This document shows, one piece after another, positions 8,986 to 17,622 of a stretch of DNA of 64,000 nt. Numbering within the stretch: position 1 is the first letter of the stretch; the number at the start of each line of letters is the position of its first letter. Source of the stretch: Candidatus Obscuribacter sp. (GTDB lineage: Bacteria > Cyanobacteriota > Vampirovibrionia > Obscuribacterales > Obscuribacteraceae); NCBI GenBank assembly GCA_016712465.1, contig JADJQZ010000001.1, forward strand, positions 3,162,001-3,226,000. Direction: 5' to 3'. The notes under the pieces were generated by a model. It was given only the letters and a program-made list of their open reading frames with translations, did no database searches and was not told the DNA's origin. The position numbers and the translations under genes are program-made.

Positions 8986-10240
8986 CCATATCGATGGAAG
9001 CCAGAGCCTCGGCCATTTCGCCAATTTCCAGAAGAGTGAGAGCTTCGTTTATGGATTCCACTCCCGAATCACCACTGCTGTGAGTAGCGTAGGCCGGCTG
9101 CAATGCCAGCTTCTGAAAAGCCATACCGATTTCTTCTGCGCTGACGGCAACGAAGCCCGAAAACTTTTTGAGATTTCGCTCGCACTTGATCTGATGTGCC
9201 AATTCCACGGCAGTTTTATTTAGCACCAGCTCTCGCACAGCTTCCAGACTACCGGCGCCGGCCATAATCTTCTCCACGAGAGCGGCAAAAAGCTTGCTCT
9301 TCTTACCGGCTGCCTGCCCGGCTACCAAATTTGTAAGCAGCATTTTGCTGAAAGCCGGGCTGCGAAATTGCGCACCATAGGCTTCTCCGCAAGCCAGAAC
9401 TTGTTTGCGAATCTCAGCACGGCTAACCTTGTCGAACTGAACGGCCAGCTTATCGGTAAGCTTTTCGACGATGTTGTTCCAGCGAGCCGCATCGCGCAGC
9501 ATCATATCGAGAGAAGAAAGGCTGTGAGCCAGTTTAATACTTTCCACAAGGGAGAGAGTATCTTCGTTCCAGTTGGAACAGAGATAAGAGAATATCTGCT
9601 TGCGTCTGGCTGAAATAAGCTTTTCAGGATTATTCAAAAGCAAATCGACGTCACCCTTAACATCCTGCAAGCGGCTGGTGGAGGGCAGTTTAACCACAGG
9701 CTTGGCAAGGAAATTCCTGAGCGTGGCGGCAAAATCGAAATCACTACGACAATCTACAGGAAGGTGAAGACGAGCTTCAGCCTGGTTCGGTCTGGCTTTC
9801 TCCGTTTCTTCCGCCTTCATCCACAGACCGGCACCAAGGAAAGCCACTACCTTACCTTCGGAAAGAGAAGCGAGGGAGACCACAAGAGTACCCAGGCTCA
9901 AATACTGAGAACCAATCAGGGCGCGGTTGATGGAAACCGTACCGTCTTCGGCCAGGGCCCGCACATCCAATCTGTGACCATTAATGACGATATCGCTCAC
10001 ACCGAGGGCGGCGGCCAGATTGTCCGACTGGCTCATGGAAGCACTTTCATCCATAAGAACTTCCAGTTCCGGATCCATTTCCAGGATCAAACTCTCGACC
10101 ATCAGCCTGGCTACTTCATCGCGCAGCATGTGCACGCCGCAAGCCCGCTTCTGGGCTATTCTCACCAGTTCCGGGCTGAGCCGAACCTGAGCCTGACCGA
10201 GGTCGGCGGCGAATTCTATATTTGAGTCCTGGTTTTTCAT
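8972..10240 (-). CDS. Unrecognised cytoplasmic protein, possibly DUF1822-like
   Basis: The product has 422 residues with no signal peptide or membrane helix. The N-terminal 170 residues are mixed alpha/beta, with hydrophobic strands near INRALIGS and SEGKVVAFLGAGLWM. The remainder is helical (about 190-420). The overall order slightly recalls DUF1822 proteins of cyanobacteria, which occur beside sigma-factor-like genes, but I cannot confirm this. It lies 66 bases downstream of the sigma-like/HhH gene on the same strand, so it is likely the third gene of that operon (11784 gene, 10307 gene, this one). Confidence 0.55.
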   Translation of the reverse strand: MKNQDSNIEFAADLGQAQVRLSPELVRIAQKRACGVHMLRDEVARLMVESLILEMDPELEVLMDESASMSQSDNLAAALGVSDIVINGHRLDVRALAEDGTVSINRALIGSQYLSLGTLVVSLASLSEGKVVAFLGAGLWMKAEETEKARPNQAEARLHLPVDCRSDFDFAATLRNFLAKPVVKLPSTSRLQDVKGDVDLLLNNPEKLISARRKQIFSYLCSNWNEDTLSLVESIKLAHSLSSLDMMLRDAARWNNIVEKLTDKLAVQFDKVSRAEIRKQVLACGEAYGAQFRSPAFSKMLLTNLVAGQAAGKKSKLFAALVEKIMAGAGSLEAVRELVLNKTAVELAHQIKCERNLKKFSGFVAVSAEEIGMAFQKLALQPAYATHSSGDSGVESINEALTLLEIGEMAEALASIDMVSLG

Positions 10241-10306
10241 GGGTTGCTCCCAGATTGGTTATCGAACTTGCGTTTCGCAAGATGTCTAACCGCTGCCTTC
10301 GAAAAA

Positions 10307-11776
10307 TTAGTAGGGAAATAATGAAAGACGGGTTTTCTGCCGTACAACCTGCCAGGTGGCGGCATCGGGAGTGAGATATTCTTCCAACTCACCCCAGGTG
10401 GTAAAAGGCCGCCCCCTTAAAATCTTTTCACAATCCGCCTGCTTCAGACCGAGGGCCTTCAGGGCCTCCCCGGCGGCGGAATTGATGTCGAGGCGACCCT
10501 CGCCGGCCTTATCTACGGCCCGCACCGCCCCGCCCCGCTCTATTAAAGAGCCCAGCGCGGACTTATCCAGAAGCCCGCGCTGTTCCAACTCCTCGAAACT
10601 AGCAAAGGGTCTCAAGGAAGTAATTTTCTGAGCCAGTTCTTTGGGTAGCCCCAATATATCGATCATATCTCTAGTGGTGCATACATTTATATCCACCGGC
10701 ACAAAGGAAGCCACCGCCCCGTTTGCTCTCAGATCATCGAGACGGTTGGCCTTGAGTGCGCCCCGTTCCACCAGTTCTTCCAGACTGTAGTACTGCCTGG
10801 AAGCTATCAAGCGATCCACCTCACCCTCGGTCAGACCAAGTTGGTGAGAAAGTTCGCGCCGGGAAGCGGTATTTATATTGATATCGGATTGCCAGCACTG
10901 AGCCACACCCGGTAGCTTGCTGCGCACCCGATTGCGAATCATATCCAGCCCCTTATCCAGAAGCACCTGACAGCGCGCGATTTTCCTGGCCTGGGTCTCG
11001 CCGGCTATAGAAAGCACTTCGCAGACCTCACGCATGGTCAATTCCTGACCACTCTTAGACTTCTCCGTCAGAGCCAGTCCGAAAATCAGGTCTACTACCA
11101 CCAGGGGCTCTCGCTGCGCCTCTGTGGTGCCGGCATCGAGCATCTCCTTCAACTCAGCCCGCAGTTGATTGAGTTGAGAAACTTGCTCCCTGGATATGGC
11201 TTGATTCTCAGGTGCATACTTGATGTCATCGGCGGTGCTCTGCCTGGGATCTTCCTGCTCCGGGTCGAGATTGAGATCCTGTAAGGTCTCTTTCTCCCAC
11301 TGCCATTCTTCCTTAATATAGTCAACGGCGGCATTATGCACGGAGCGCTGCACATAGGCCGGCAAGAGCACCTTGAAGCCGTCTTCGCTGCCACCATCAA
11401 GGTGACGCTTCAAGACACCTTCCATTTTGGCAGCCAGCTCAACGGCCATAGAGACGGCCTGTGACTTCTGGAAATCGGCAGGATGCTTACGCTGGGCCCA
11501 GAAGCGCTTCAAGCTCTGATTGGAAGAAAGCATGCGGGCCAGCATGGGCTGGTAATAGCTATCACGCAAGATACGCACCATTAGTTCCCGCTCTTTCCCT
11601 AGAGAAAGACACTTTAGATAGATGGAACGAGCGCCCAGCTTCTCAAAAAAGGCAAAGGGCGTCACAGCGCCCTTGTCTAAATTCTTACTGACACCATCGG
11701 TCAGACTATCGAGAACCGGCTTCCAATCGGGAGCCAGACCAAGTATTTCAGCCAGTTCTGTACGACTACTTAGCAT
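10307..11776 (-). CDS. Sigma-factor-like protein fused to three helix-hairpin-helix units
   Basis: The product has 489 residues. The middle resembles a sigma-70 family protein: a region-2-like helix near 137-158 (YVQRSVHNAAVDYIKEE) and a region-4-like HTH near 246-282 (LTMREVCEVLSI and following). The C-terminus carries three ComEA-type helix-hairpin-helix units (about 298-350, 361-412 and 428-475), each opening with a DIN motif (DININTASRREL, DINVCTTRDM, LDINSAAGEAL) and ending in a (Y/F)xSLEEL-type helix. HhH units bind DNA non-specifically, so this is probably a DNA-binding regulator. The sigma likeness is my reading of weak patterns. The gene starts seven bases after the small membrane gene upstream. 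Confidence 0.65.
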   Translation of the reverse strand: MLSSRTELAEILGLAPDWKPVLDSLTDGVSKNLDKGAVTPFAFFEKLGARSIYLKCLSLGKERELMVRILRDSYYQPMLARMLSSNQSLKRFWAQRKHPADFQKSQAVSMAVELAAKMEGVLKRHLDGGSEDGFKVLLPAYVQRSVHNAAVDYIKEEWQWEKETLQDLNLDPEQEDPRQSTADDIKYAPENQAISREQVSQLNQLRAELKEMLDAGTTEAQREPLVVVDLIFGLALTEKSKSGQELTMREVCEVLSIAGETQARKIARCQVLLDKGLDMIRNRVRSKLPGVAQCWQSDININTASRRELSHQLGLTEGEVDRLIASRQYYSLEELVERGALKANRLDDLRANGAVASFVPVDINVCTTRDMIDILGLPKELAQKITSLRPFASFEELEQRGLLDKSALGSLIERGGAVRAVDKAGEGRLDINSAAGEALKALGLKQADCEKILRGRPFTTWGELEEYLTPDAATWQVVRQKTRLSLFPY

Positions 11777-11783
11777 CTACCTC

Positions 11784-12215
11784 TCAGTTTCCAGGTAAGG
11801 ACGGCAAGAGGGCCGGCACGTCGTAAACCTGATCATAGGCCATAGCAATGACCACACCCACAGTCAGCCAGACGGCCCAGAGAACCAAGCCGCTGGCCTG
11901 CACCAGAATCCGCACGGTCAGTTCACTCTCGTTCAATCGCTGCCGGGCCCCTAAATTTACATCAAGACGCCAGAGCCCCCAGATGGCGAGAGCGCAGCAT
12001 AAGCCAATCAGCCCCACACGCTCGGCACGAAATAAATTTTGATCGGAATCGCGCACCGCGAACGTAGAAAAGGTGACCAGCGCGGGCAAAACGAAACTGA
12101 AGGGCACCCACCAGAACTGCATAAGACGGTCTTTGAGTGCGTTGCCAGGTGCAGACACAGGCTTTTCAACTTTAGCCTGGGTAAGAGCACTGATGTCAGA
12201 AGAGGATTCGTTCAT
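11784..12215 (-). CDS. Small membrane protein with three predicted helices
   Basis: The product has 143 residues. A polar N-terminus of about 30 residues is followed by hydrophobic helices at about 36-54, 67-85 and 105-128, with a short C-terminal tail. It is the first gene of an operon with the sigma-like/HhH gene, which starts seven bases after its stop. A small membrane protein next to a sigma-like gene could serve as an anti-sigma anchor, but no known anti-sigma motif is visible. Family not recognised. Confidence 0.6.
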   Translation of the reverse strand: MNESSSDISALTQAKVEKPVSAPGNALKDRLMQFWWVPFSFVLPALVTFSTFAVRDSDQNLFRAERVGLIGLCCALAIWGLWRLDVNLGARQRLNESELTVRILVQASGLVLWAVWLTVGVVIAMAYDQVYDVPALLPSLPGN

Positions 12216-12436
12216 TTTAAGCCCTATTGTATCGGCTCAGACCAGTTCAAGTGAAGCCTTCCAAGCAGGACTTACTATAAGCAGGCTCTTATTTGAAAAG
12301 ACACAACAATACTATGTTTAACCAGGTGCTTGCGGTAATCTATAGAAATTGTGGCTGGTCTCCTTAATATTTGAACGATTTCAAGTAGCCTGAGCGCGCC
12401 CATCCCCCTGCAACCAAAGCACTGAAAAGGACGAGT
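12216..12436. promoter_or_regulatory. Divergent intergenic region between the membrane protein and the protease genes
   Basis: These 221 bases separate two genes reading outward and must hold promoters for both. No strong paired -35/-10 is obvious by eye. The protease side ends with AAGGACGAG just before its TTG start. Confidence 0.35.
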
Positions 12437-13723
12437 TTGAACAGTTCCAACTCAACTGTGACGATTAACGCGGAGGACTATGCCGGCTCCCTCGCCCATG
12501 TGGTGAAGGCCGAAAGCGGAAGTCAGGACGTTGTCCTGGGGCAGGCCTGGCTCTGTGGGGCCGGTCAGTTGGCTACCTGCGGTCATGTGGTTGATGCCTT
12601 CACTGCCACGCCGAATCTGCTCTACGTCTTCTTTCCGCTCTCCGGTAACCGTTATCCGGTCAGCCAGATTCGCCTGCATCCCTCATTTGTGAGGCAGCAA
12701 GACCAACTGGTTCGTTTCGATGCCGCCCTTCTTACCGTCAGCCTGGCTGAGCCCGACTCCCTGGCTCGCCCGCTGCCCATTACCTATGAAAAGACCTTGC
12801 CGGTGCAATTGCCCCTCACGGCCGTACGCTATCCGGTACACCTGGGGCAATTCAGTTCCTCCATGAATCCCCTGGCGCAGATGGGCAGGCTTCTGGGTCC
12901 CCTGCGCAAACACGACAACTTTCATCTGCTCCACGATCTGGCCCTTTCGCCGGGGGATTCGGGAGCGGCCATCTTTGCCCCGGACGGTTCGGTTGTGGCC
13001 ATGCACTGTGGCGACACCGCCACCTTGCCAGGTCTGAACTTGCCCACCACTTCCATTCGCCTGGCCCTCTGGGTGGACGCCCTGCGTGATCTGGCCGTGG
13101 ATGGTCAGATTGAGGCACCGGAAAGAGCCAGAGGCGAGCATCTGCCGCTTTCCCTGGCCAAGTTCATTCTGGCCTTTTCCATCGCCTTTGCCGGGGCCAC
13201 AGCCTTCCTGCTTTCCCCTCAGATAAGCGCGCTGCAAATTGATGCCGCCCGAGTCAAACCGGTGGTTTTGCTCTACAACAAATCACGCAACGGTTTCACC
13301 ATGGGCGAACCCGTGGAAATCAGCCTGAAGCCCGGCTCCGACTGCCATCTCTATCTCTTCGACGAAGACCCTTTCAGCCCCAATCACCCGGTATACCGAG
13401 CCTTTCCCCAGGACGACAACGGCGCCATGGCCTCCGTCAAAGCCGGCGAGTCTATCTCTATAAAGATGCTCGGACCGCAGAAGCTCCGGGTCAACGACAA
13501 GCAAGACAAATTGCATCTCTTTGCCGTCAGCAGTGCGCTGCCGGCCCTGAAGCTGGGCAAAGCCTACGACAGCGACCCCAGCACCATGGCCATTCAAATG
13601 GTGGACAACCGCTCCGCTCTCGATGAGCTAAAGAAGCTGAAAGATAAATATCCTGAGGATGTTCTCTACACGGAAATGGACGGTCCGGTAGCCAAAAGCA
13701 CCGTGGATTCAAGCAAAAAATAG
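12437..13723 (+). CDS. Trypsin-like serine protease joined by a membrane helix to DUF4384
   Basis: The product has 428 residues and starts at TTG, preceded by AAGGACGAG. The N-terminal protease domain (about 10-225) has a full triad: His50 in TCGHVV, Asp95 in RFDAALL and Ser175 in SPGDSGAAIF. One membrane helix (about 238-260) follows, then a DUF4384 domain (about 272-400) with the pattern MGEPVEISLKPGSDCHLYLF. There is no signal peptide, so the simplest topology is protease in the cytoplasm and DUF4384 outside. DUF4384 is common beside CHAT, caspase, FecR and kinase domains. The next gene on the strand encodes a second DUF4384 protein. Substrate unknown. Confidence 0.82.
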   Translation: MNSSNSTVTINAEDYAGSLAHVVKAESGSQDVVLGQAWLCGAGQLATCGHVVDAFTATPNLLYVFFPLSGNRYPVSQIRLHPSFVRQQDQLVRFDAALLTVSLAEPDSLARPLPITYEKTLPVQLPLTAVRYPVHLGQFSSSMNPLAQMGRLLGPLRKHDNFHLLHDLALSPGDSGAAIFAPDGSVVAMHCGDTATLPGLNLPTTSIRLALWVDALRDLAVDGQIEAPERARGEHLPLSLAKFILAFSIAFAGATAFLLSPQISALQIDAARVKPVVLLYNKSRNGFTMGEPVEISLKPGSDCHLYLFDEDPFSPNHPVYRAFPQDDNGAMASVKAGESISIKMLGPQKLRVNDKQDKLHLFAVSSALPALKLGKAYDSDPSTMAIQMVDNRSALDELKKLKDKYPEDVLYTEMDGPVAKSTVDSSKK

Positions 13724-13858
13724 GTTTTCAAGAAATATTTCGGCAATGCCCCCTAATTTTCCCCGGGGTTCGGTTACCGGTTATGTCGCCAGAAATTTTG
13801 AAGATCAGTCAAAATAGGAAGCATATCAAGAGAGGCAAGCAATGTTGAGGGTGCATCT

Positions 13859-14896
13859 ATGAATATCAGGACTTTTACTTCCAGCACGGCACCCCGGACG
13901 CCGGCGAAAGAAACCTTACCAGCTCTTTTCAGACCGAATTTTGGAGCTTTGTTGCTCACTTCCCTGGCCTTGAGCCTGTTTTGCGGTATTTCATTTGTCG
14001 GTGCAGCCCAGGCCGAAGGCGGCAAAACAGAGGAACCCAGCGCTGATGATTTGAAAAACTCCAAAGAGCGGGGACTCTTCATCGAGCAACCTTCCTATGT
14101 GAAGGCACCTCGTAAAGAACCCGCCAGTACGGAGAAAGCGCCGGCCGTCAACAAAAGCCAGCCGCCCAAAGCCGGCATTAAAGTCGGCAGCACCAAGCCC
14201 GCTCTGCAAGCGGTCAGGACAACCTCCGTGATGGCAAAGGCAAAGCCAAAAACAACGGTAAAACAACCCATGGTGGCCAAAAACAAACCGGCTCCAAGCA
14301 GCGCCGCGCACATTCAAGTTGTGAAAACCACCCCGGCAAGCAATATCAAAACAGTAGCCTATGAGGGTGAGGCCATCATCAGCGCCTGGTTGAACAAACC
14401 CGGTGAAACACCCACCTACAAGGACGGTGAAAAACTGGAGATCAATGTCAAAGCCAGCCGCGACTGCAATTTGACCATCTACGATTATGACGGCAGGGGC
14501 AAGCTCACTCAGATATTCCCCAATACCTACCAGCAAGCCTCCCTGGTCAGAGGCGGAGAAACAGTAACCATCGGCGGTTCAGACAGCCAGTTCGAATACC
14601 AACTCTCCGTAAATCCCGGTGAACGCAAAGTGAACGAGCGCATTTTCGTCTTTGCCTACCCGGTTTCGGAAGCGCCGCTCTCCATCGCCATGAACCGTCC
14701 CTCCGACAGCCCCTTCCGCTCTGCCGAGATGACGCCGGAAGAGTACAGAAAACTGGTCAACCAGTCCAAAGTATTCTTCTCCAGGGAAGTAAAAGTGATG
14801 CCCAAAGCTCATGGTTCCGTGATCTCCGTCGCCAATGTGACGGAAAGCACCGCAGCACCCAATAAAATTGAACTTTCCCTCATGGTAGAGAAGTAA
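13859..14896 (+). CDS. Membrane-anchored or secreted DUF4384 protein
   Basis: The product has 345 residues. An N-terminal segment with one hydrophobic helix (about 30-52, ending AAQA) acts as signal peptide or anchor. A basic, Pro/Lys/Ala-rich linker (about 75-170) probably spans the periplasm or wall. The C-terminal DUF4384 domain (about 178-290) has the family pattern YKDGEKLEINVKASRDCNLTIY, then IFPN and an RIFVFAYPVS strand. It lies 135 bases after the protease-DUF4384 gene. The stretch from 13724 to 13858 shows no terminator, so the two may be one transcript. A strong terminator follows this gene. Confidence 0.75.
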   Translation: MNIRTFTSSTAPRTPAKETLPALFRPNFGALLLTSLALSLFCGISFVGAAQAEGGKTEEPSADDLKNSKERGLFIEQPSYVKAPRKEPASTEKAPAVNKSQPPKAGIKVGSTKPALQAVRTTSVMAKAKPKTTVKQPMVAKNKPAPSSAAHIQVVKTTPASNIKTVAYEGEAIISAWLNKPGETPTYKDGEKLEINVKASRDCNLTIYDYDGRGKLTQIFPNTYQQASLVRGGETVTIGGSDSQFEYQLSVNPGERKVNERIFVFAYPVSEAPLSIAMNRPSDSPFRSAEMTPEEYRKLVNQSKVFFSREVKVMPKAHGSVISVANVTESTAAPNKIELSLMVEK

Positions 14897-14913
14897 GAAC
14901 AACCGCAAATCAG

Positions 14914-14957
14914 AAAAGAGGTCCGGCACCGCAGATAGTGCCGGACCTCTTTTATTT
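14914..14957. terminator. Bidirectional Rho-independent terminator
   Basis: A perfect 16-base-pair inverted repeat (arms 14914-14929 and 14938-14953, core GAGGTCCGGCAC) encloses an 8-base loop. It is followed by T-rich sequence on the plus strand and preceded by AAAA, giving U-runs in both directions. It sits between the convergent DUF4384 and superoxide dismutase genes and should end both transcripts. Confidence 0.9.
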
Positions 14958-14972
14958 TCAGGCTTGCTTCCC

Positions 14973-15770
14973 CTAGACGGTCAAGTCGAGACCGCTTGGA
15001 TACTTGGACACAGCGCTCAGGCGCTTGGCGACAACTTTCCAGTCGATATTGCCGGCAAAGGCATCAAGGTATTTGGCCCGATCGATGCCGTAGTCAACCA
15101 TATAGGCGTGTTCATAAACATCGAGCACCAGGAGCGGCACAAAGCCGGCCGGAGACCAAATATTGTGCGTATCAAGACCAAAGGTATCGATGAAACCGCC
15201 CCTCAAGTTATAGCCGACCACAACCCAGCCGCGCATGCTCTTGCCACTGGCCTTAAGGAAGTCCATAAACTTACCGACGGAGCCGAAACGCTCTTCCAGG
15301 GAAGACTTAAGCGCACCGGTAGGTTCAGTACCGGCACCGCCCAAATTGCCGAAATAGAGCTCATGATAAATAACGCCGTTAACGGCAAAACTCTGTTCCA
15401 TGAGCAATTCGCGCAAGGGAGAATAGGTGGCGTTGGCAGAGGTAATATCCACTTCCTTGAGTTTGGCGGCAATTTCGTTCGATTTACCCACATAGCCCTT
15501 GTAGAGCTTCAAATGCTGCTCTATCTGTGAAGCAGAGAGACCTTCCATTTTCTTGGCCACCAGCCCCGAAAAATCGCGGGCAGTATAGAGCTCTTTGCTG
15601 GCCTGGGCTACCGCCGGAGCTGCCTGAGCGGCCATACCGGCAACGCCCAAGCCTGCTGCTGCCACAGCACCCATCATAAGCACTTCCCGCCGGGTCTTAA
15701 GACCATCCCGTGAAACTTCGTAATTTCCAATAGCCTCACGGCTTCCCTTATTCTTACCGGTTTCGCTCAT
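14973..15770 (-). CDS. Fe/Mn-family superoxide dismutase with Tat signal
   Basis: The enzyme converts superoxide to oxygen and peroxide. I place the start at the ATG at 15770 (MSETGKNK), which has AAGGAG seven bases upstream; the longer frame adds 19 residues with no SD. The 265-residue product begins with a twin-arginine type signal (TRREVLMMG, Arg27-Arg28, then an Ala/Gly-rich core to about 55), so it should be exported folded. Metal-ligand regions are recognisable: HLKLYKGYV, NGVIYHELYF and LDVYEHAYMVDYG, where Tyr replaces the Trp usual in the DxWEHAY motif. Export suggests defence at the cell surface. The metal preference cannot be told from sequence. Confidence 0.9.
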   Translation of the reverse strand: MSETGKNKGSREAIGNYEVSRDGLKTRREVLMMGAVAAAGLGVAGMAAQAAPAVAQASKELYTARDFSGLVAKKMEGLSASQIEQHLKLYKGYVGKSNEIAAKLKEVDITSANATYSPLRELLMEQSFAVNGVIYHELYFGNLGGAGTEPTGALKSSLEERFGSVGKFMDFLKASGKSMRGWVVVGYNLRGGFIDTFGLDTHNIWSPAGFVPLLVLDVYEHAYMVDYGIDRAKYLDAFAGNIDWKVVAKRLSAVSKYPSGLDLTV

Positions 15771-16054
15771 CAAACACTCCTTGCAATCTACAATATGAAA
15801 ATTCAGCTCAAACGGCTGACTGACCATAATATGAAAGTAGTAAACGGACCCTCAAATGTTCCCCTGGAAATTACCAAATTGCCAAGCAATTAAGAAACTT
15901 GGTGCGCCCTGGCGATTTAGCCGGCAGTCAGCTTAACATATCCTCATCGGCAAGAAGCGCCTCCCTTGCCAAGAGGGCAAGAGCATTGGAGGCAAAAGCC
16001 CCATTTTAATCAGCAAGAAAGTGCCCATATTTAAGATCAAGAGAAACCCAAAAC

Positions 16055-17542
16055 ATGTCGACAACCAAGATGCCTACTACCAATTCCAATTCCGACCTTT
16101 CGTCCGAAAAAAATCTCAAGCCAAGTGCCAGCCATAGCCTCACCCTGCGGGTCAAAATCACGAACACCCCCGGCATGCTCGGCAAATTGACATCGTTAAT
16201 CGGAGAAGTAGGTGGTGATATAGGGGCCATCGACATTCACGGCTTTGAAAATGATGCCATCATCCGCGATATCACCGTCAAGGTCAGAGACAGCGAGCAC
16301 GGCGAAAAGCTCGTCATCGCCCTGAAGAAATTAGAAGGGGTGGAAGTGGTAAATGTCTCCGATCGCACCTTCCTCATGCATCTAGGCGGCAAAATTCGCG
16401 TCACCAATAAAGTTCCGCTTTCCACCCGCGATGATCTTTCCATGGCCTACACCCCCGGTGTGGCCCGTGTCTGCATGGCCATACACAATGAGCCGGAAAA
16501 TGCCTACAAGCTGACGATCAAACGCAACACCGTGGCCGTGGTTTCAGACGGCACGGCGGTGCTGGGTCTGGGCAATATCGGACCGGAAGCAGCCATGCCG
16601 GTCATGGAGGGCAAAGCCATGCTCTTCAAAGAATTCGGCAAAATTGATGCCTTTCCCATCTGCCTGGCCACCCAGGACACGGAAGAAATTATCAAGACTT
16701 GCAAACACATAGCCCCCGGTTTCGGAGGCATCAACCTGGAAGATATTTCCGCTCCGCGTTGCTTTGAAATCGAAGCCCGCCTGAAGGAAGAGCTAGACAT
16801 ACCGGTCTTCCACGACGATCAGCATGGTACGGCAGTAGTGGTTCTGGCCGCGCTCATAAACAGCTTGAAGATCGTGAAGAAGGAGATAGGCGCTCTCAAG
16901 GTAATCGTTTCAGGGGTGGGAGCAGCCGGTGTGGCCTGCTCCAAAATCCTCATGAACGCAGGGGTGAAGAATATTATCGGCTTTGACCGCATGGGCGCCA
17001 TCTACAAAGGTAGAGGCGAGCACATGAACTACATGAAAGACTGGTTTGCCGATCACACCAATCCCACCGTTTTCAAAGGTTCCATTGAAGAAGCTCTGGA
17101 AGGCGCCGATCTCTTCCTCGGTCTTTCCGGACCGGGTACCATCAAAGCAGAGGCTCTCAGTAAGATGGCCAAAGATCCCATCGTCTTCGCCATGGCCAAT
17201 CCCGTACCGGAAGTGATGCCGGAAGAAGCCGCTCCTTACGTGCGAATCATGGCCACCGGTCGTTCCGACTATCCGAATCAAATCAACAACGTACTGTGCT
17301 TTCCCGGCATATTCCGCGGTGCCCTCGATTGTCACGCCCGAGACATCAATGAGGAAATGAAACTGGCAGCAGCCTATGCCATTGCAGCTTCCGTACAGGA
17401 CGGCGAGCTAAACGAAGACTACATAATTCCAGGAGTCTTCAATCCGCAAGTAGCCCAGAAGGTAGCCGAGGCCGTGGCTCAGGCCGCCCAGAAAACCGGG
17501 GTAGCCAGACGCTATAAAAACGATGACTTTCAGGAGCAGTAA
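16055..17542 (+). CDS. NAD(P)-dependent malic enzyme with N-terminal ACT domain
   Basis: Malic enzyme oxidatively decarboxylates malate to pyruvate. The product has 495 residues. An ACT domain (about 28-105), usually a small-ligand sensor, is fused to a short-type malic enzyme. The enzyme part shows YTPGVARVC (about 132-140), GLGNIGPEAAMPVMEGK, the metal-binding region NLEDISAPRCFEIE with HDDQHGTA, and a dinucleotide loop VSGVGAAGVACS. The ACT domain implies allosteric control, perhaps by an amino acid. The 284 bases upstream, shared with the divergent dismutase, contain only a 6-bp hairpin (15965-15981) and no clear promoter. No strong SD precedes the ATG. Confidence 0.92.
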   Translation: MSTTKMPTTNSNSDLSSEKNLKPSASHSLTLRVKITNTPGMLGKLTSLIGEVGGDIGAIDIHGFENDAIIRDITVKVRDSEHGEKLVIALKKLEGVEVVNVSDRTFLMHLGGKIRVTNKVPLSTRDDLSMAYTPGVARVCMAIHNEPENAYKLTIKRNTVAVVSDGTAVLGLGNIGPEAAMPVMEGKAMLFKEFGKIDAFPICLATQDTEEIIKTCKHIAPGFGGINLEDISAPRCFEIEARLKEELDIPVFHDDQHGTAVVVLAALINSLKIVKKEIGALKVIVSGVGAAGVACSKILMNAGVKNIIGFDRMGAIYKGRGEHMNYMKDWFADHTNPTVFKGSIEEALEGADLFLGLSGPGTIKAEALSKMAKDPIVFAMANPVPEVMPEEAAPYVRIMATGRSDYPNQINNVLCFPGIFRGALDCHARDINEEMKLAAAYAIAASVQDGELNEDYIIPGVFNPQVAQKVAEAVAQAAQKTGVARRYKNDDFQEQ

Positions 17543-17622
17543 GCTTCCTTAACCTGAAATTACAGGGTTTAAAAACAGTACAGCATGGCAAGTATATAAA
17601 TGACGTCGCCATGGAGTTGCTT

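Noticed and set aside
15965..15981. CTTGCC/GGCAAG hairpin as a terminator or riboswitch before the malic enzyme
   Set aside because: The stem is only 6 bp, has no T-run and no further conserved structure.
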